From positions 2,918,001-2,982,000 of the forward strand of contig JABXYP010000001.1 of the NCBI GenBank assembly GCA_024701455.1: 64,000 nucleotides of DNA, given 5' to 3'. Of the stretch, positions 53,020 through 61,946 are shown one piece after another. Position numbers and translations under genes: made by a program. The notes under the pieces were generated by a model. That model was not told where the DNA came from. It did no database searches and saw only the letters and a list, made by a program, of their open reading frames with translations. Source of the DNA: Bacillus sp. A301a_S52. GTDB taxonomy: Bacteria; Bacillota; Bacilli; Bacillales; Salisediminibacteriaceae. The first letter of the stretch is position 1; every line of letters begins with the position of its first letter.

Positions 53020-54189
53020 ATGGCCCAACCAAAATACATTATGAATATTGAAAAAGTCCCCCATCTCTCAGATGAAGAAAAACAGAAACTGAAACAAATA
53101 ACAGAAAAATTCGTGTTCCGAGTCAATGACTATTACTTAAGTTTAATTGATTGGGGAAACCCTGAAGATCCTATTAGAAAGCTTGTTATCCCCAACGAAG
53201 GAGAATTGGAGGAATACGGGAGATGGGATGCATCGGATGAAGATAAAAACTACGTCGTACCTGGTTGCCAACACAAATATGAACAAACAGCCTTGTTAAT
53301 CGTCTCCGAAGTATGTGGTGCCTATTGTCGTTACTGTTTTAGAAAGCGCTTATTTAGAAATGATATTAAAGAAGCTATGACTGATGTTCAACCTGGAATC
53401 GATTATATTAAAGAACATCCTGAAATTACGAATGTACTTCTTACAGGCGGTGATTCACTTATCCTTGCTACGCGAAAACTCCGTCATATTATTGAACAAT
53501 TAAGAGAAATCCCTCATGTTAAAATTATTCGACTCGGTTCAAAAATGCCTGTTTTTAATCCCATGCGTATATATGAAGATGACGACTTACTCGATTTAAT
53601 TTCAGAGTTCTCTACACCTGAGCAACGTATTTATGTGATGGCACATATCAATCATCCAGTAGAAATTACGCCTGAAGCTAAAAAAGGATTTGAAGCGCTC
53701 CATAATGCTGGTGCGATCGTTGTTAACCAAACACCAGTATTACGTGGAATTAATGATGATCCAAAGGTGCTTGGTGAACTTCTTGATAAGCTGTCTTGGG
53801 CTGGTGTCACACCTTATTATTTCTTCATTAACAGACCTGTAGCAGGGAATAATGATTTTGTACTTTCACTAAAAGAAGCTTATGATATTGTTGAAGAAGC
53901 TAAAGCAAATACCTCTGGCTTAGGTAAACGAGTACGTTTATCTATGAGTCACACATCAGGTAAAATTGAGATATTAGCTATTGAAGATGGAAAAGCTTAT
54001 TTAAAGTATCATCAATCTCGAGACGGAAATTATGGTAAATTCATGGTACTCGATTGTCCTGAAAATGCCGCGTGGTTTGATGATTTACCAGGTAACGAGA
54101 TATACTGGGATGCTCCTGAGAAAAAATGGGATGAATTTAAAGGGGCTAATGAAAAAATTGCCGAAAAAGAAGAAAAAGCGCTCACCTGA
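53020..54189 (+). CDS. KamA-family radical SAM/PLP enzyme (lysine 2,3-aminomutase-like)
   Basis: A 389-aa enzyme with the radical SAM motif C99-x3-C103-x2-C106 (CGAYCRYCF), TGGDSL after it, and a PLP lysine at Lys315 (TSGK). The overall layout is that of lysine 2,3-aminomutase. Two aspartates that hold the lysine side chain in the Clostridium enzyme are replaced (Arg272 and Ser308 by ungapped alignment), and the C-terminal cysteine group for zinc is absent. The substrate is therefore probably not lysine. AGGAGGAG lies seven bases before the ATG. It is divergent from the class III aminotransferase. Confidence 0.88.
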   Translation: MAQPKYIMNIEKVPHLSDEEKQKLKQITEKFVFRVNDYYLSLIDWGNPEDPIRKLVIPNEGELEEYGRWDASDEDKNYVVPGCQHKYEQTALLIVSEVCGAYCRYCFRKRLFRNDIKEAMTDVQPGIDYIKEHPEITNVLLTGGDSLILATRKLRHIIEQLREIPHVKIIRLGSKMPVFNPMRIYEDDDLLDLISEFSTPEQRIYVMAHINHPVEITPEAKKGFEALHNAGAIVVNQTPVLRGINDDPKVLGELLDKLSWAGVTPYYFFINRPVAGNNDFVLSLKEAYDIVEEAKANTSGLGKRVRLSMSHTSGKIEILAIEDGKAYLKYHQSRDGNYGKFMVLDCPENAAWFDDLPGNEIYWDAPEKKWDEFKGANEKIAEKEEKALT

Positions 54190-54193
54190 AAAA

Positions 54194-54232
54194 TGTCGGA
54201 GATCCTAAGCTTTTATTAAGGTCTTCGACAGA
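54194..54232 (+). terminator. hairpin after the KamA-family gene
   Basis: TGTCGGAGATCCT pairs with AAGGTCTTCGACA (imperfect) around a T-rich loop just after the stop, with no long T-run. The remaining 350 bp up to 54585 hold nothing I can name. Confidence 0.5.
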
Positions 54233-54585
54233 ACATTCATTTAGGCTGTATGCAACCGCAGACAGTCTTTGTTTTTTTCCTTGGCACACCTTCCTTTACT
54301 TACTACATTCAGATCATCTTCATTTTTTATATGTTTCACCCACCGGCTAACTCTTTACTGTGCTCCTCATTTCTTAGTCTACTCAATACTTTTGTCTCTC
54401 TCATTATGCTTTTAGTCTATGACTTTTATATAATATTTTGTTATTTAGCGAATTATCTCTCCATCCCATTTCTTATCATATGGCATTTCTAGTACAATAG
54501 TTATATAAATTCAATTGTGTTAAAATAATCAACGATACTGCCAACTAAATCTCCATATATTAGATGGTTTAAAAGAGGGTTCATA

Positions 54586-55356
54586 ATGAAACAATTTTTG
54601 ATACTATCATTACTATTATTGCTAACGGCTACCGGCTGTACCACAGAACATTTAAATACTGCTACATCATTACCAGAGATTACTTCTTTAGAAAAAACTC
54701 CTGTTAAAATGACATTTCATTCTTCGCAAAATAAAGACAATTTTACAAAAGTCACCTTTAAGCTAGAGCATATCGATGAGGGAGCTATAGATAGTGAGGA
54801 CTATCAACTACAATGGCCGAAGTACATTTTAGATAATGAAGATATCGCTTATAAAGTAGAAGACGTTCAAATAAACGAAAATAGTCTTTATGAAGAACCT
54901 CTAAATGATCATGAATTAGCGGTCACTCTTAGCTTATCTCCTCCAGTTATAAAAGAGAGGGATAAGGTTATGTTACAAATACCTGTTTATGTTATTCCCA
55001 GACTTTTCGAAGAAGGTTATCCATTTAATGTTAGAGAGTCTCATGTGGATCGTATCGTCACCGGCGATCTCGTCATTGAAGATATAAAAGTAGAAGGACG
55101 AGTAATAGAGTTTAATTTAATTGATAAACATCCCGATCATCAAGAACAAGATCTATCTTATCTGTTTAGTCGGGTACAGGATAACGAATCAATTTACCCA
55201 TTATTCTCAACAATTGAATCTGGAAGTGGCCGTTCCTACGTAAAATTAGAATTTGCTCAACCGATATCATTACCAGCACGCTTTTCAGTCGAAAGAACAA
55301 CAATTGAAATTCCAGAGTGGCGCTTCCCATTCTCTATTCCCGTCAACCTTGAATAG
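54586..55356 (+). CDS. lipoprotein of unknown function, 256 aa
   Basis: The signal peptide ends at the lipobox TATGC (Cys18). The mature part is beta-rich and acidic, with repeated short strands (VKMTFHSS, FTKVTFKLEHIDEG, LAVTLSLSPPVI, VKLEFAQPI) suggestive of two immunoglobulin-like domains. I do not recognise the family. AAGAGGG precedes the ATG. It stands alone and ends at a perfect terminator. Confidence 0.8.
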   Translation: MKQFLILSLLLLLTATGCTTEHLNTATSLPEITSLEKTPVKMTFHSSQNKDNFTKVTFKLEHIDEGAIDSEDYQLQWPKYILDNEDIAYKVEDVQINENSLYEEPLNDHELAVTLSLSPPVIKERDKVMLQIPVYVIPRLFEEGYPFNVRESHVDRIVTGDLVIEDIKVEGRVIEFNLIDKHPDHQEQDLSYLFSRVQDNESIYPLFSTIESGSGRSYVKLEFAQPISLPARFSVERTTIEIPEWRFPFSIPVNLE

Positions 55357-55404
55357 TGTGATTCTTTGTATCGGTCTTTATGTTTACTTTGCTAAAGCCG
55401 ATGA

Positions 55405-55431
55405 AAAGGCATCGACTCAGTCGATGCCTTT
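55405..55431. terminator. bidirectional terminator
   Basis: AAAGGCATCGACT and its exact complement AGTCGATGCCTTT are separated by one base, with A- and T-runs outside, between the convergent lipoprotein and Q/M/P-rich genes. Confidence 0.92.
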
Positions 55432-55447
55432 ATTCTTACCAGTATGA

Positions 55448-55882
55448 TTACTCAAAATCATCATCATGTTCCTCAGGAACGTAACCTGTAGCAGGCATGA
55501 CTCCATGTCCTTGTTGAGCCATGTATTGAGGTTGAGTCATCATTTGCTGCTGTCCTGGATGAGGTGGATATCCTCCATAAGCTTGCATATCCTGCCAATT
55601 CATTTGCTGTGGATATTGCCCCATCTGCATAGGTTGCTGCATTTGCATAGTTGTAGGCGCTTGATATAGTGCACTTGGATCGTAGCCACCATGTCCCTGT
55701 TGCCCTGCTACGGCAGATGGATAATGAGGTTGCTGCATCGGATAACCATACATCGTCTGGCCTGGCATCGTCATCATTCCTTGAGGCTGTTGCATCGGGT
55801 GCGCACTATGCCCTGGCATCATCTGTTGATGCTGAGGAACATAGTGTGGATATGAAGCATTTTGGTTACAATTGCACGCCAT
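55448..55882 (-). CDS. Gln/Met/Pro/Tyr/Gly-rich low-complexity protein, possibly spore coat
   Basis: A 144-aa protein begins MACNCNQN and then consists almost entirely of Q, M, P, Y, G and H in irregular repeats (QQM, MQQP, GYPMQQ, GQQGHGGY), ending in an acidic EEHDDDFE. It has no hydrophobic helix or fold motif. Similar composition is common in Bacillus coat and crust proteins, so an outer-coat role is a guess. AAGGAAAGGGG precedes the start. The upstream CATATTAT could be a sporulation-sigma -10 but is too short to claim. Confidence 0.78.
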   Translation of the reverse strand: MACNCNQNASYPHYVPQHQQMMPGHSAHPMQQPQGMMTMPGQTMYGYPMQQPHYPSAVAGQQGHGGYDPSALYQAPTTMQMQQPMQMGQYPQQMNWQDMQAYGGYPPHPGQQQMMTQPQYMAQQGHGVMPATGYVPEEHDDDFE

Positions 55883-56235
55883 GTTTAAACCCCTTTCCTT
55901 AATTTAACGTCTCATGTCAAGCTGACACACTTCATAATATGAAAAGGGCGTAAAGTTGTGCATATGTTTAGGAAATTAGCCGTGCCATATGTTAGTGGGG
56001 GTAGCTACACCCTCAGCCAGCTGATTTATCTATGGCAAGTTGCCACATTACCCATGCTAATCTTCCAGTTTTTCCAAATACGGCTTAGTAAAATAACACT
56101 CATTACCTATTTATCATGCGTCTACATTTATTGTGGAATGGCTATCGCAACGACCAACTCTGTTAGTTATATGCTTTATTCGAGATCCATTTATTATCTT
56201 TCCTGTTCCATCCACTCAAATTTTTTATGAAACCA
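55883..56235. other. 353-bp intergenic stretch, no gene supported
   Basis: A 90-codon plus-strand frame at 55958 has no ribosome site and overlaps the upstream region of the Q/M/P-rich gene; it is not accepted. No repeat copy or RNA signal is seen. Confidence 0.5.
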
Positions 56236-56820
56236 TCATCTAGATAGCTTATTAGAGAACTCGCGGGTTGCTTGTAACATTTTTTGGCGATTTTCCCCAG
56301 AAGCTTGAATCACGTCTCCAAAATGTAAAACACCATCTAACGTTATCCCACAAAATTGAAAAATACTTTTATTTATTAACTCTACAGTATTCTCATATAA
56401 TCCAGAAGTTTTAAAGTCTCTCTCTGGCGTCCCAGTAGTAAAAATGAGTGCAGCTTTTTTATCTTTTAACAGTGGAATAGGCTCTTCACCATCCAATTCA
56501 TAAGCAAAACCATATGAAAATACCCGATCTATATAGCCTTTACCAATGGCTGGAAAACCTCCCCACCAAAGAGGAAATATAAAAATGAGCCTGTCTGCTT
56601 GGCGGATTTTTTCGTGTTCCTGAGCGATAATTGGAGGATAAACTCCCTGTAAACTAGCTTCATATTCTTCCATTGACAAATACGGGTTGAACCAATCATT
56701 GCTTAATTTCAACACGTTTACATCGTGTTTTTCATGTTCCAATTGACTAGTTACTTCTCGTAAAATTGCTCCATTGAAGCTATCTTCAGAAGGATGCATG
56801 AAGATAATAAAATAATTCAT
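56236..56820 (-). CDS. flavodoxin-fold NAD(P)H:quinone oxidoreductase
   Basis: A 194-aa protein of the NQO/MdaB group: MHPSEDSFNGAILREV at the FMN phosphate-binding side, and the hallmark LIFIFPLWWGGFPAIGKGYIDRVF (about 78-101) followed by FTTGTPERDF. It would reduce quinones or other electrophiles by two electrons in the cytoplasm. AGGGGGG precedes the ATG. It starts 12 bases after the YtkA-like gene on the same strand, so the two are probably co-transcribed. Confidence 0.88.
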   Translation of the reverse strand: MNYFIIFMHPSEDSFNGAILREVTSQLEHEKHDVNVLKLSNDWFNPYLSMEEYEASLQGVYPPIIAQEHEKIRQADRLIFIFPLWWGGFPAIGKGYIDRVFSYGFAYELDGEEPIPLLKDKKAALIFTTGTPERDFKTSGLYENTVELINKSIFQFCGITLDGVLHFGDVIQASGENRQKMLQATREFSNKLSR

Positions 56821-56832
56821 TTTAACCCCCCT

Positions 56833-57270
56833 CTAATGATTAGGCACTTCTCCTTTATCCGCATCAAACCCTCTCATATAATCTTCAGCCATTTCTCCTT
56901 CAGCATGAATGTAAAATCTTTCAATGCTTTCTTCATCCTCTAGCAAAGCGGTCACGTCCACATACCACTCTCCTTCCATCGCAAGCGGTAATTCTACAGA
57001 ATAAGTTCCATCATCAGCCATTGTCATCGTTCCTGTCATTGGATGATTCATCCTTTCCATATTAATATGTATCTGTAAATTATCAACTTCGATAGGCTCC
57101 TCTATTTCATCCGTTAATCTTACTTCGAAAGTGTGGAATTTACCTGTTTCAAAAATGTCCCCGTCTTGTAAAAAGGTTACTGTTACGTCAGACAAAGCGT
57201 TCGAACTACAACCAACTATTAATACTGTGGTGATAATGGTTATTGTCATGAAATTGACGATTTTAAGCAT
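56833..57270 (-). CDS. YtkA-like domain lipoprotein
   Basis: A 145-aa lipoprotein with lipobox LIVGC and a beta-sandwich YtkA-like domain: TFEVRLTDEIEEPIEVDNLQ, IHINMERMNHPMTGTMT and a closing GEWYVDVTALL. The NMERMNHPM stretch is methionine/histidine-rich, a possible copper site. FixH/YtkA-type proteins are linked to copper or cytochrome oxidase assembly. It lies divergent from a thiol-redox/CcdA pair, which supports an extracytoplasmic redox role. Confidence 0.82.
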   Translation of the reverse strand: MLKIVNFMTITIITTVLIVGCSSNALSDVTVTFLQDGDIFETGKFHTFEVRLTDEIEEPIEVDNLQIHINMERMNHPMTGTMTMADDGTYSVELPLAMEGEWYVDVTALLEDEESIERFYIHAEGEMAEDYMRGFDADKGEVPNH

Positions 57271-57386
57271 TCTCCTCTTCCCTTCTATCATATAAGATAA
57301 AACTATCTTTATTATATATAATGTTAGCTTTTGCTGCTATCTTTTAACATAACAACAAAATAACTCAAATTGGGGAGTTGAGAAGA

Positions 57387-57914
57387 TTGAACAAAATAGG
57401 CGTTATTTTAATTATTTTTATTTTAGCAGGTATGGGGTATACTGCTTATTCATTTTTTTTCAATAACAGTTCAGAAAATGTCACAACAGTAAACAGAATT
57501 AACGGTGAAGAACCGATTAATCTGGAGAATTATATTGGTCAGAAAAAAACGATCTTGCAGTTTGTAGCCGTTCCATGTGAATGCTGCAGCTATTCTATGC
57601 CATTTATTCAAGAATTTATCGCCAATCAGAGTGAGATTGAGGTCATTACAATCGTGTTTTTCGGGAAAGAAAGAGAAATCCTGGATAAGTTTGAGAATGA
57701 ATATAATGCGACCCACCTGTGGGGAGTTGATCTGAAGCGTGATTTAGCCAATTATTACAATGTTTCAGTCTCTCCAACTTATGTGTTTTTTGATGAAAAA
57801 GGGAACGAACTAGGTACTCATCCATATATTATCGCTACAAGTGAAGAACTAGGGGAACGTTATGAAAAAGCTTATGAATCCTATCATTCTGAAAGAGAGC
57901 CAGATAATCAATGA
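57387..57914 (+). CDS. membrane-anchored thioredoxin-fold protein with a CxCC site
   Basis: A 175-aa protein with an N-terminal anchor helix (3-25) and an extracytoplasmic thioredoxin fold: TILQFVAVPCECCSYSMPF (Cys64, 66, 67), then the cis-proline region VSVSPTYVFFDEKG. The active site is PCECC instead of the usual CxxC. It probably takes electrons from CcdA, whose gene overlaps its stop by four bases (ATGA). I use the TTG at 57387, nine bases after GGGGAG; the frame remains open a few codons upstream. Confidence 0.85.
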   Translation: MNKIGVILIIFILAGMGYTAYSFFFNNSSENVTTVNRINGEEPINLENYIGQKKTILQFVAVPCECCSYSMPFIQEFIANQSEIEVITIVFFGKEREILDKFENEYNATHLWGVDLKRDLANYYNVSVSPTYVFFDEKGNELGTHPYIIATSEELGERYEKAYESYHSEREPDNQ

Positions 57915-58606
57915 CTATCTGGTTAGCTTTTTCAGCAGGTTTTTTATCATTCGCTTCAGCTTGTATACTTCCGCTTATTCCAAGCTATATTGCCGTAATC
58001 ACAGGAATATCACTTAATGATTTAGAGGGTAAGAAAGCTAAACGGTTTAAGATTATTCCTCGGACACTAGCCTTTGTAGTGGGATTAATTATTCCGTTGC
58101 TATTAATAGGGATGGGCGCAACAGCAGCGGGAAATTTATTTACACCTGCATTTTCAGACTTTCTTTCTCGTTTTCTTGGATTCATCGTCGTTTTATTTGG
58201 CCTACATTTATTAGGTCTGCTAAAATTTCAACTGTTTAATAGGGATGTTCGATTTCATAAAGTATTTCAGAAAAAAGGTGGGCTTATTAGTGTCGGTTTG
58301 ATGGGTATGGCGTTCGGTTTCGGATGGACACCATGTATTGGTCCAATGCTCAGTTCTATTTTAATAATGGCTGCTGACTCAGAAACAATCTGGCAAGGGG
58401 GAGGCCTTTTAAGTGTATATGGTCTCGGCCTCGGTCTGCCATTTATCATAATTGGTATCGCAGGAAGTGCCAGTCTTACATTTTTAAAATTTCTACAAAA
58501 GCATACTCATATCATATCGATCATAAGTGGAGTGATTTTAGTCATTCTTGGGTTACTATTAGTTACAGGGAACATGGCTTACATCACCCCAACAATGAAT
58601 TTATAA
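57911..58606 (+). CDS. ccdA: CcdA-family thiol-disulfide electron transporter
   Basis: A 231-aa membrane protein with six helices that passes reducing power across the membrane. The two functional cysteines are Cys18 in SFASACILPLIPSY and Cys142 in FGWTPCIGPML, each next to a conserved proline, as in CcdA. It overlaps the upstream thioredoxin-like gene by four bases, so the two form a reductant shuttle for cytochrome c maturation or another exported target. Confidence 0.93.
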   Translation: MTIWLAFSAGFLSFASACILPLIPSYIAVITGISLNDLEGKKAKRFKIIPRTLAFVVGLIIPLLLIGMGATAAGNLFTPAFSDFLSRFLGFIVVLFGLHLLGLLKFQLFNRDVRFHKVFQKKGGLISVGLMGMAFGFGWTPCIGPMLSSILIMAADSETIWQGGGLLSVYGLGLGLPFIIIGIAGSASLTFLKFLQKHTHIISIISGVILVILGLLLVTGNMAYITPTMNL

Positions 58607-58720
58607 TAAGGTGAAAAATTACGTTCAACTCATTTAATAAGTCATACACTTTTTTATAAACGTGATTATAAACAAACTTATTTTTCCAATTACCTATAAG
58701 ATGATATTTCAGTTTATAAG

Positions 58721-58828
58721 TGATAGTTGAGTCAATCAGGACATTAGCGCCCGTTAGCTCCCGCTCTAAATAGAGATACCCTCTTCTTGTTTTGGCCAGG
58801 GGGTTTACGGACGCTTATCTGTGATAAA
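58721..58828 (+). repeat. dispersed palindromic repeat family A, copy 6
   Basis: TGATAGTTGAGTCAATCAGG (the end of the long head), ACATTAGCGCCCGTTAGCTC, TAAATAGAGATACCCTCTT core, TTTACGGACGCTTATCTGTG end. Confidence 0.88.
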
Positions 58829-58929
58829 TATGTATACGAGATAATATCCTATTAAGGTTTGCTCTTAGTTCAACCTATTGGGCAGTGATTATTGAATTTA
58901 AATACCCAAGTTGCGAAGACAAACCTTAA

Positions 58930-59967
58930 TTAAGCTGGATTTCTAATTGGCTTGCCGAAGTAAAACCCCTGTACTAAATCTACAAATGGCTCCACAGCTG
59001 TATATTCCTCGGCTGATTCCACACCTTCAGCTAGTAAAATGATACCTAACTGCTGTGAAATATTCCGCAAATATTTAATATCATTCATTTTCCTCTCACT
59101 TAAATGGCACTTATGAATAAGTGTTGGATCAATCTTTACATAATCAGGTACTAGTTGCTTTAATATTTCAAAAGTAGAAAACCCTGCTCCTACATCATCT
59201 AATGCTACTTTAACACCTTCTTGTCTATAAAATTCAAAAATATTTCTAAGGTGGTTAATGTCATAAATCTTTTCTGTTTCTACTACTTCAAAAACTAAGT
59301 CCGATGGATTCACACGGTAATGTTCTACTGCCTTAAATGTGCTTTTTAAACATTGAATAGGATCATTAATGGAAGACGGTAAAAAGTTAATGAAATACTT
59401 CATACCATCTGATAACATTTGTGCCCCTGTTCTGATGGCATTAATTCTCGACTGGCTATCTAATATGTATTGTAAACCAGCATGCTGGGCAAACATAAAA
59501 AGATCTGTTGGTGCAAAAGGATAGACCTTGCTGTTTGGCCGTAAAAGAAACTCATAACCGGTAATGATTCTCTCTTTCGATGAGATAATTGGCTGCATAT
59601 AAGATTGAAATAATTTTTCTTGTATTATTTTAACAAACAACGGATTCTCAATAATAAGAGAAAGCTGGCTAAGTGGAAGTGTTACTTTTCTATAGTCATC
59701 TGATTTGATTTCACCTAACAAACTGCCCTCATATACTTCCATTTGTTTATCAGTTAAAATCATCTGCACAAGCCCAATACATCGCTGAAGTTGAACCCAT
59801 GAGGAATATTTAATTTGCAGCCAGATGCCATCCAATACAAGCTCCACACCTACTACCACCAATCGTGCTTTTAATTGGTGTGCTGTCACTTCATCCTCTA
59901 TTTTCAATAACAACCTACCTTTATTCACTAATGGAATTTCCCCTCGATAAAAACCGTCAGCTTCCAT
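58930..59967 (-). CDS. EAL-domain c-di-GMP phosphodiesterase-like protein
   Basis: A 345-aa protein: an N-terminal ~100-residue region of unknown fold (RLLLKIEDEVTAHQLKAR; PilZ-like is a guess) and a C-terminal EAL domain from about 110. The EAL signature reads EFL (GYEFLLRPN). Catalytic blocks are FINFLPS, FEVVETE, LDDVGAGFS, VKIDPTLI and LAEGVES, so metal- and substrate-binding residues are largely intact and activity is plausible. It has no GGDEF part or membrane segment. The ATG at 59967 follows AGGTGG. Confidence 0.9.
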   Translation of the reverse strand: MEADGFYRGEIPLVNKGRLLLKIEDEVTAHQLKARLVVVGVELVLDGIWLQIKYSSWVQLQRCIGLVQMILTDKQMEVYEGSLLGEIKSDDYRKVTLPLSQLSLIIENPLFVKIIQEKLFQSYMQPIISSKERIITGYEFLLRPNSKVYPFAPTDLFMFAQHAGLQYILDSQSRINAIRTGAQMLSDGMKYFINFLPSSINDPIQCLKSTFKAVEHYRVNPSDLVFEVVETEKIYDINHLRNIFEFYRQEGVKVALDDVGAGFSTFEILKQLVPDYVKIDPTLIHKCHLSERKMNDIKYLRNISQQLGIILLAEGVESAEEYTAVEPFVDLVQGFYFGKPIRNPA

Positions 59968-60376
59968 ATTTGCCACCTACTTTCTAGAATACGTTATACT
60001 CTTCGACTCACTCGATCACTTTATCTTATCCTTCCTATTTATCCCCAACTAAGCAACATCTTTTTAATGTATGTACGTGCCCGCTAACTTTTATCGATCA
60101 TCACTGTCACTAGACGAATGTCAAGCCGCGTAGGTTACTCTCATCATCACATAAATCACACCTTTAAGACTTCATTCAATCATCAAAAAACGATAGCGCT
60201 TTACATCATCTTTTAATAACAAATATATATTTCACTATAATATACAAAAGTAAAGGAAAAAAACACAGTCTTTAGAACTAGTTAGTCATTATATCGTCAC
60301 AATTTCTCAAATTTAAATCTTTTTTTAGTTTTCATATAATTTTACATATCTTTTCTTTTCTCTCTAGATAGGCTAT

Positions 60377-60486
60377 AAAATGAACCTTCAATCAGGACAT
60401 TAGCATCCATTATTCCCGCCTAACTAGAGTGACCTCTTCTCTCTGTTTTGAGCTAGGAATTTTACGGATATCTATCTGTGATAAAA
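60377..60486 (+). repeat. dispersed palindromic repeat family A, copy 7
   Basis: AAAATGAACCTTCAATCAGG, ACATTAGCATCC, CTAACTAGAGTGACC with CTCTGTTTTGAGCTAGG, end TTTACGGATATCTATCTGTG. Apart from this copy the 59968-60561 interval shows nothing identifiable. Confidence 0.88.
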
Positions 60487-60561
60487 CTTCTGTTCGTCTT
60501 TTATCGAAATAGGAGATTTGATATGATGGCAATATATAATTGAAATAGGAGGCGATGAGTT

Positions 60562-60852
60562 GTGGTTTTATCACAGGAGGAGATTCAAGCGAGTTTAAGA
60601 GATTCCCAAAAGTGGGAACTTGAAGATGAAACTTGGATAAAAAAACAGTACAACCTGCCAACTTTTCCGAAAGCAATGCAATTTGTTAATGAAGTAGCTG
60701 ATTTGGCTGAAGACCGTCAGCACCACCCTTACATGATTATTGATCACACGACTGTAACAATTAAGTTAAGCACCCTTGACAAAGGTGGTTTAACTCAGAA
60801 AGATTTTGAAGCAGCTCACGCATACGATCACACTTACTTACGCTATACTTAA
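60562..60852 (+). CDS. pterin-4a-carbinolamine dehydratase
   Basis: A 96-aa enzyme of the PCD/DCoH family: LSQEEIQASLRDSQKWELED at the start and the active-site block ADLAEDRQHHPYMIIDHTTV with His54, His55 and His62. It dehydrates 4a-hydroxytetrahydrobiopterin. No aromatic amino acid hydroxylase is nearby, so the enzyme may act on another pterin; members have also been proposed to act in molybdopterin metabolism. Start is GTG about nine bases after AGGAGG. Confidence 0.92.
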   Translation: MVLSQEEIQASLRDSQKWELEDETWIKKQYNLPTFPKAMQFVNEVADLAEDRQHHPYMIIDHTTVTIKLSTLDKGGLTQKDFEAAHAYDHTYLRYT

Positions 60853-60976
60853 CACTGAGTCTTTTAAAACGACTCATATTCAACAGTGTATGAAGGTAAA
60901 TTATTAACAGCTAAAATAGTACTAAAAAAGCTCATCCAGTTTAACTATGGACTGAGCTTTCTTTAGTAATAAACCA

Positions 60977-61396
60977 TTATTTTCCTGTCTCTTTGAATTT
61001 TTTAATTCTTTCTCCTATCTCATCTCTCACAGTTTGAAAAATAGACCACTTTTCTTCATCTGTTCCTTCCGCTTTAGCTGGGTCATTAAAACCCCAATGG
61101 ACACGATCTTTATTTTTAGGTGTGGCTGGACAGACATCATTGGCGTGCCCACATAAAGTCACGACTAGATCTGCTTTTTCAAGTAAGTCTTGATCAATAA
61201 TATCTGAGGTCTGATTAGAAATATCAATCCCTACTTCATTCATTGCTTGAATGGCTTTCGGATTTACACCATGTGCTTCAATACCAGCTGAATGAACATC
61301 CCATTTGCCACCTAAGTAGTGCTTTCCCCATGCTTCAGCCATTTGACTTCTGCAAGAATTGCCTGTACACAAAAAATAAATAATTGGCTTCGTCAC
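60977..61396 (-). CDS. arsC: thioredoxin-coupled arsenate reductase ArsC
   Basis: A 139-aa low-molecular-weight-phosphatase-fold enzyme. The P-loop is CTGNSCRS with catalytic Cys10. Cys82 and Cys89 in [10 protein letters not shown] complete the triad that relays the disulfide to thioredoxin. It reduces arsenate to arsenite in the cytoplasm. No arsR, arsB or acr3 gene is adjacent within the window, so export must rely on genes elsewhere. Confidence 0.95.
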   Translation of the reverse strand: MTKPIIYFLCTGNSCRSQMAEAWGKHYLGGKWDVHSAGIEAHGVNPKAIQAMNEVGIDISNQTSDIIDQDLLEKADLVVTLCGHANDVCPATPKNKDRVHWGFNDPAKAEGTDEEKWSIFQTVRDEIGERIKKFKETGK

Positions 61397-61485
61397 AATG
61401 TTGCCTCCTACTCATTATATAAGATTTCACTTATATATTAGCATGTTTATCCACACTTCAAAAGCAGACTGGCTGTATTTTAATA

Positions 61486-61905
61486 TTAAGAGTTTGTAAA
61501 GGGCTGTTCATTGAGGAAATAAGGTTGAAAGGGAAATTTCACTTTCAAAAAGTGACTGTCACATTTACAGTCAGAGGCCCCTATTTTATTTACTTCCACC
61601 GTTCCACCTGTTGCCTTTTGTACTAACTCTTTCAGAGCACACTCTCCATCACCCAGAGGAAAGGTACAAGCATTTAGCCATTCAGCGTATTCTCTAATAT
61701 AATCTATGTGCCAATGTTTCCTTTTTTTCAGTTTATAATGCCTTTCAACACGTTTTCGAATATTTCTTTTTGCACTCCCAATATAGACGTAATACCCTTC
61801 TGAAAAACACACGTCTCTTTTGCCTATACGGATGTGTGTGGTGTGAGTAAGTTTCAGATTAAGGACATATAATTGATGGTTGTCATCTATCATTCCAATC
61901 GTCAT
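61486..61905 (-). CDS. GIY-YIG-domain protein, DUF123 type
   Basis: A 139-aa protein: GYYVYIGSAKRNIRKRVERH (about 36-55) is the GIY-YIG-like core and KHWHIDYIREYA follows. The C-terminus has ECALKELV and the CKCDSHF cysteine group. DUF123 proteins are stand-alone GIY-YIG relatives found in bacteria and archaea, with no defined nuclease target. The ATG at 61905 follows AGGTGAT; a TTG six bases earlier is less well placed. Confidence 0.88.
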   Translation of the reverse strand: MTIGMIDDNHQLYVLNLKLTHTTHIRIGKRDVCFSEGYYVYIGSAKRNIRKRVERHYKLKKRKHWHIDYIREYAEWLNACTFPLGDGECALKELVQKATGGTVEVNKIGASDCKCDSHFLKVKFPFQPYFLNEQPFTNS

Positions 61906-61946
61906 ATACAATCACCTTTTATCTTATCGTTATCATCCAAGATATA

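Noticed and set aside
55958..56230. A 90-codon plus-strand frame.
   Set aside because: No ribosome site, no recognisable domain, and it overlaps the upstream region of the Q/M/P-rich gene on the other strand.
60410..60676. A minus-strand 88-codon frame overlapping the pterin dehydratase start.
   Set aside because: It is a shadow of the pcd gene and of a family A repeat, without a ribosome site.
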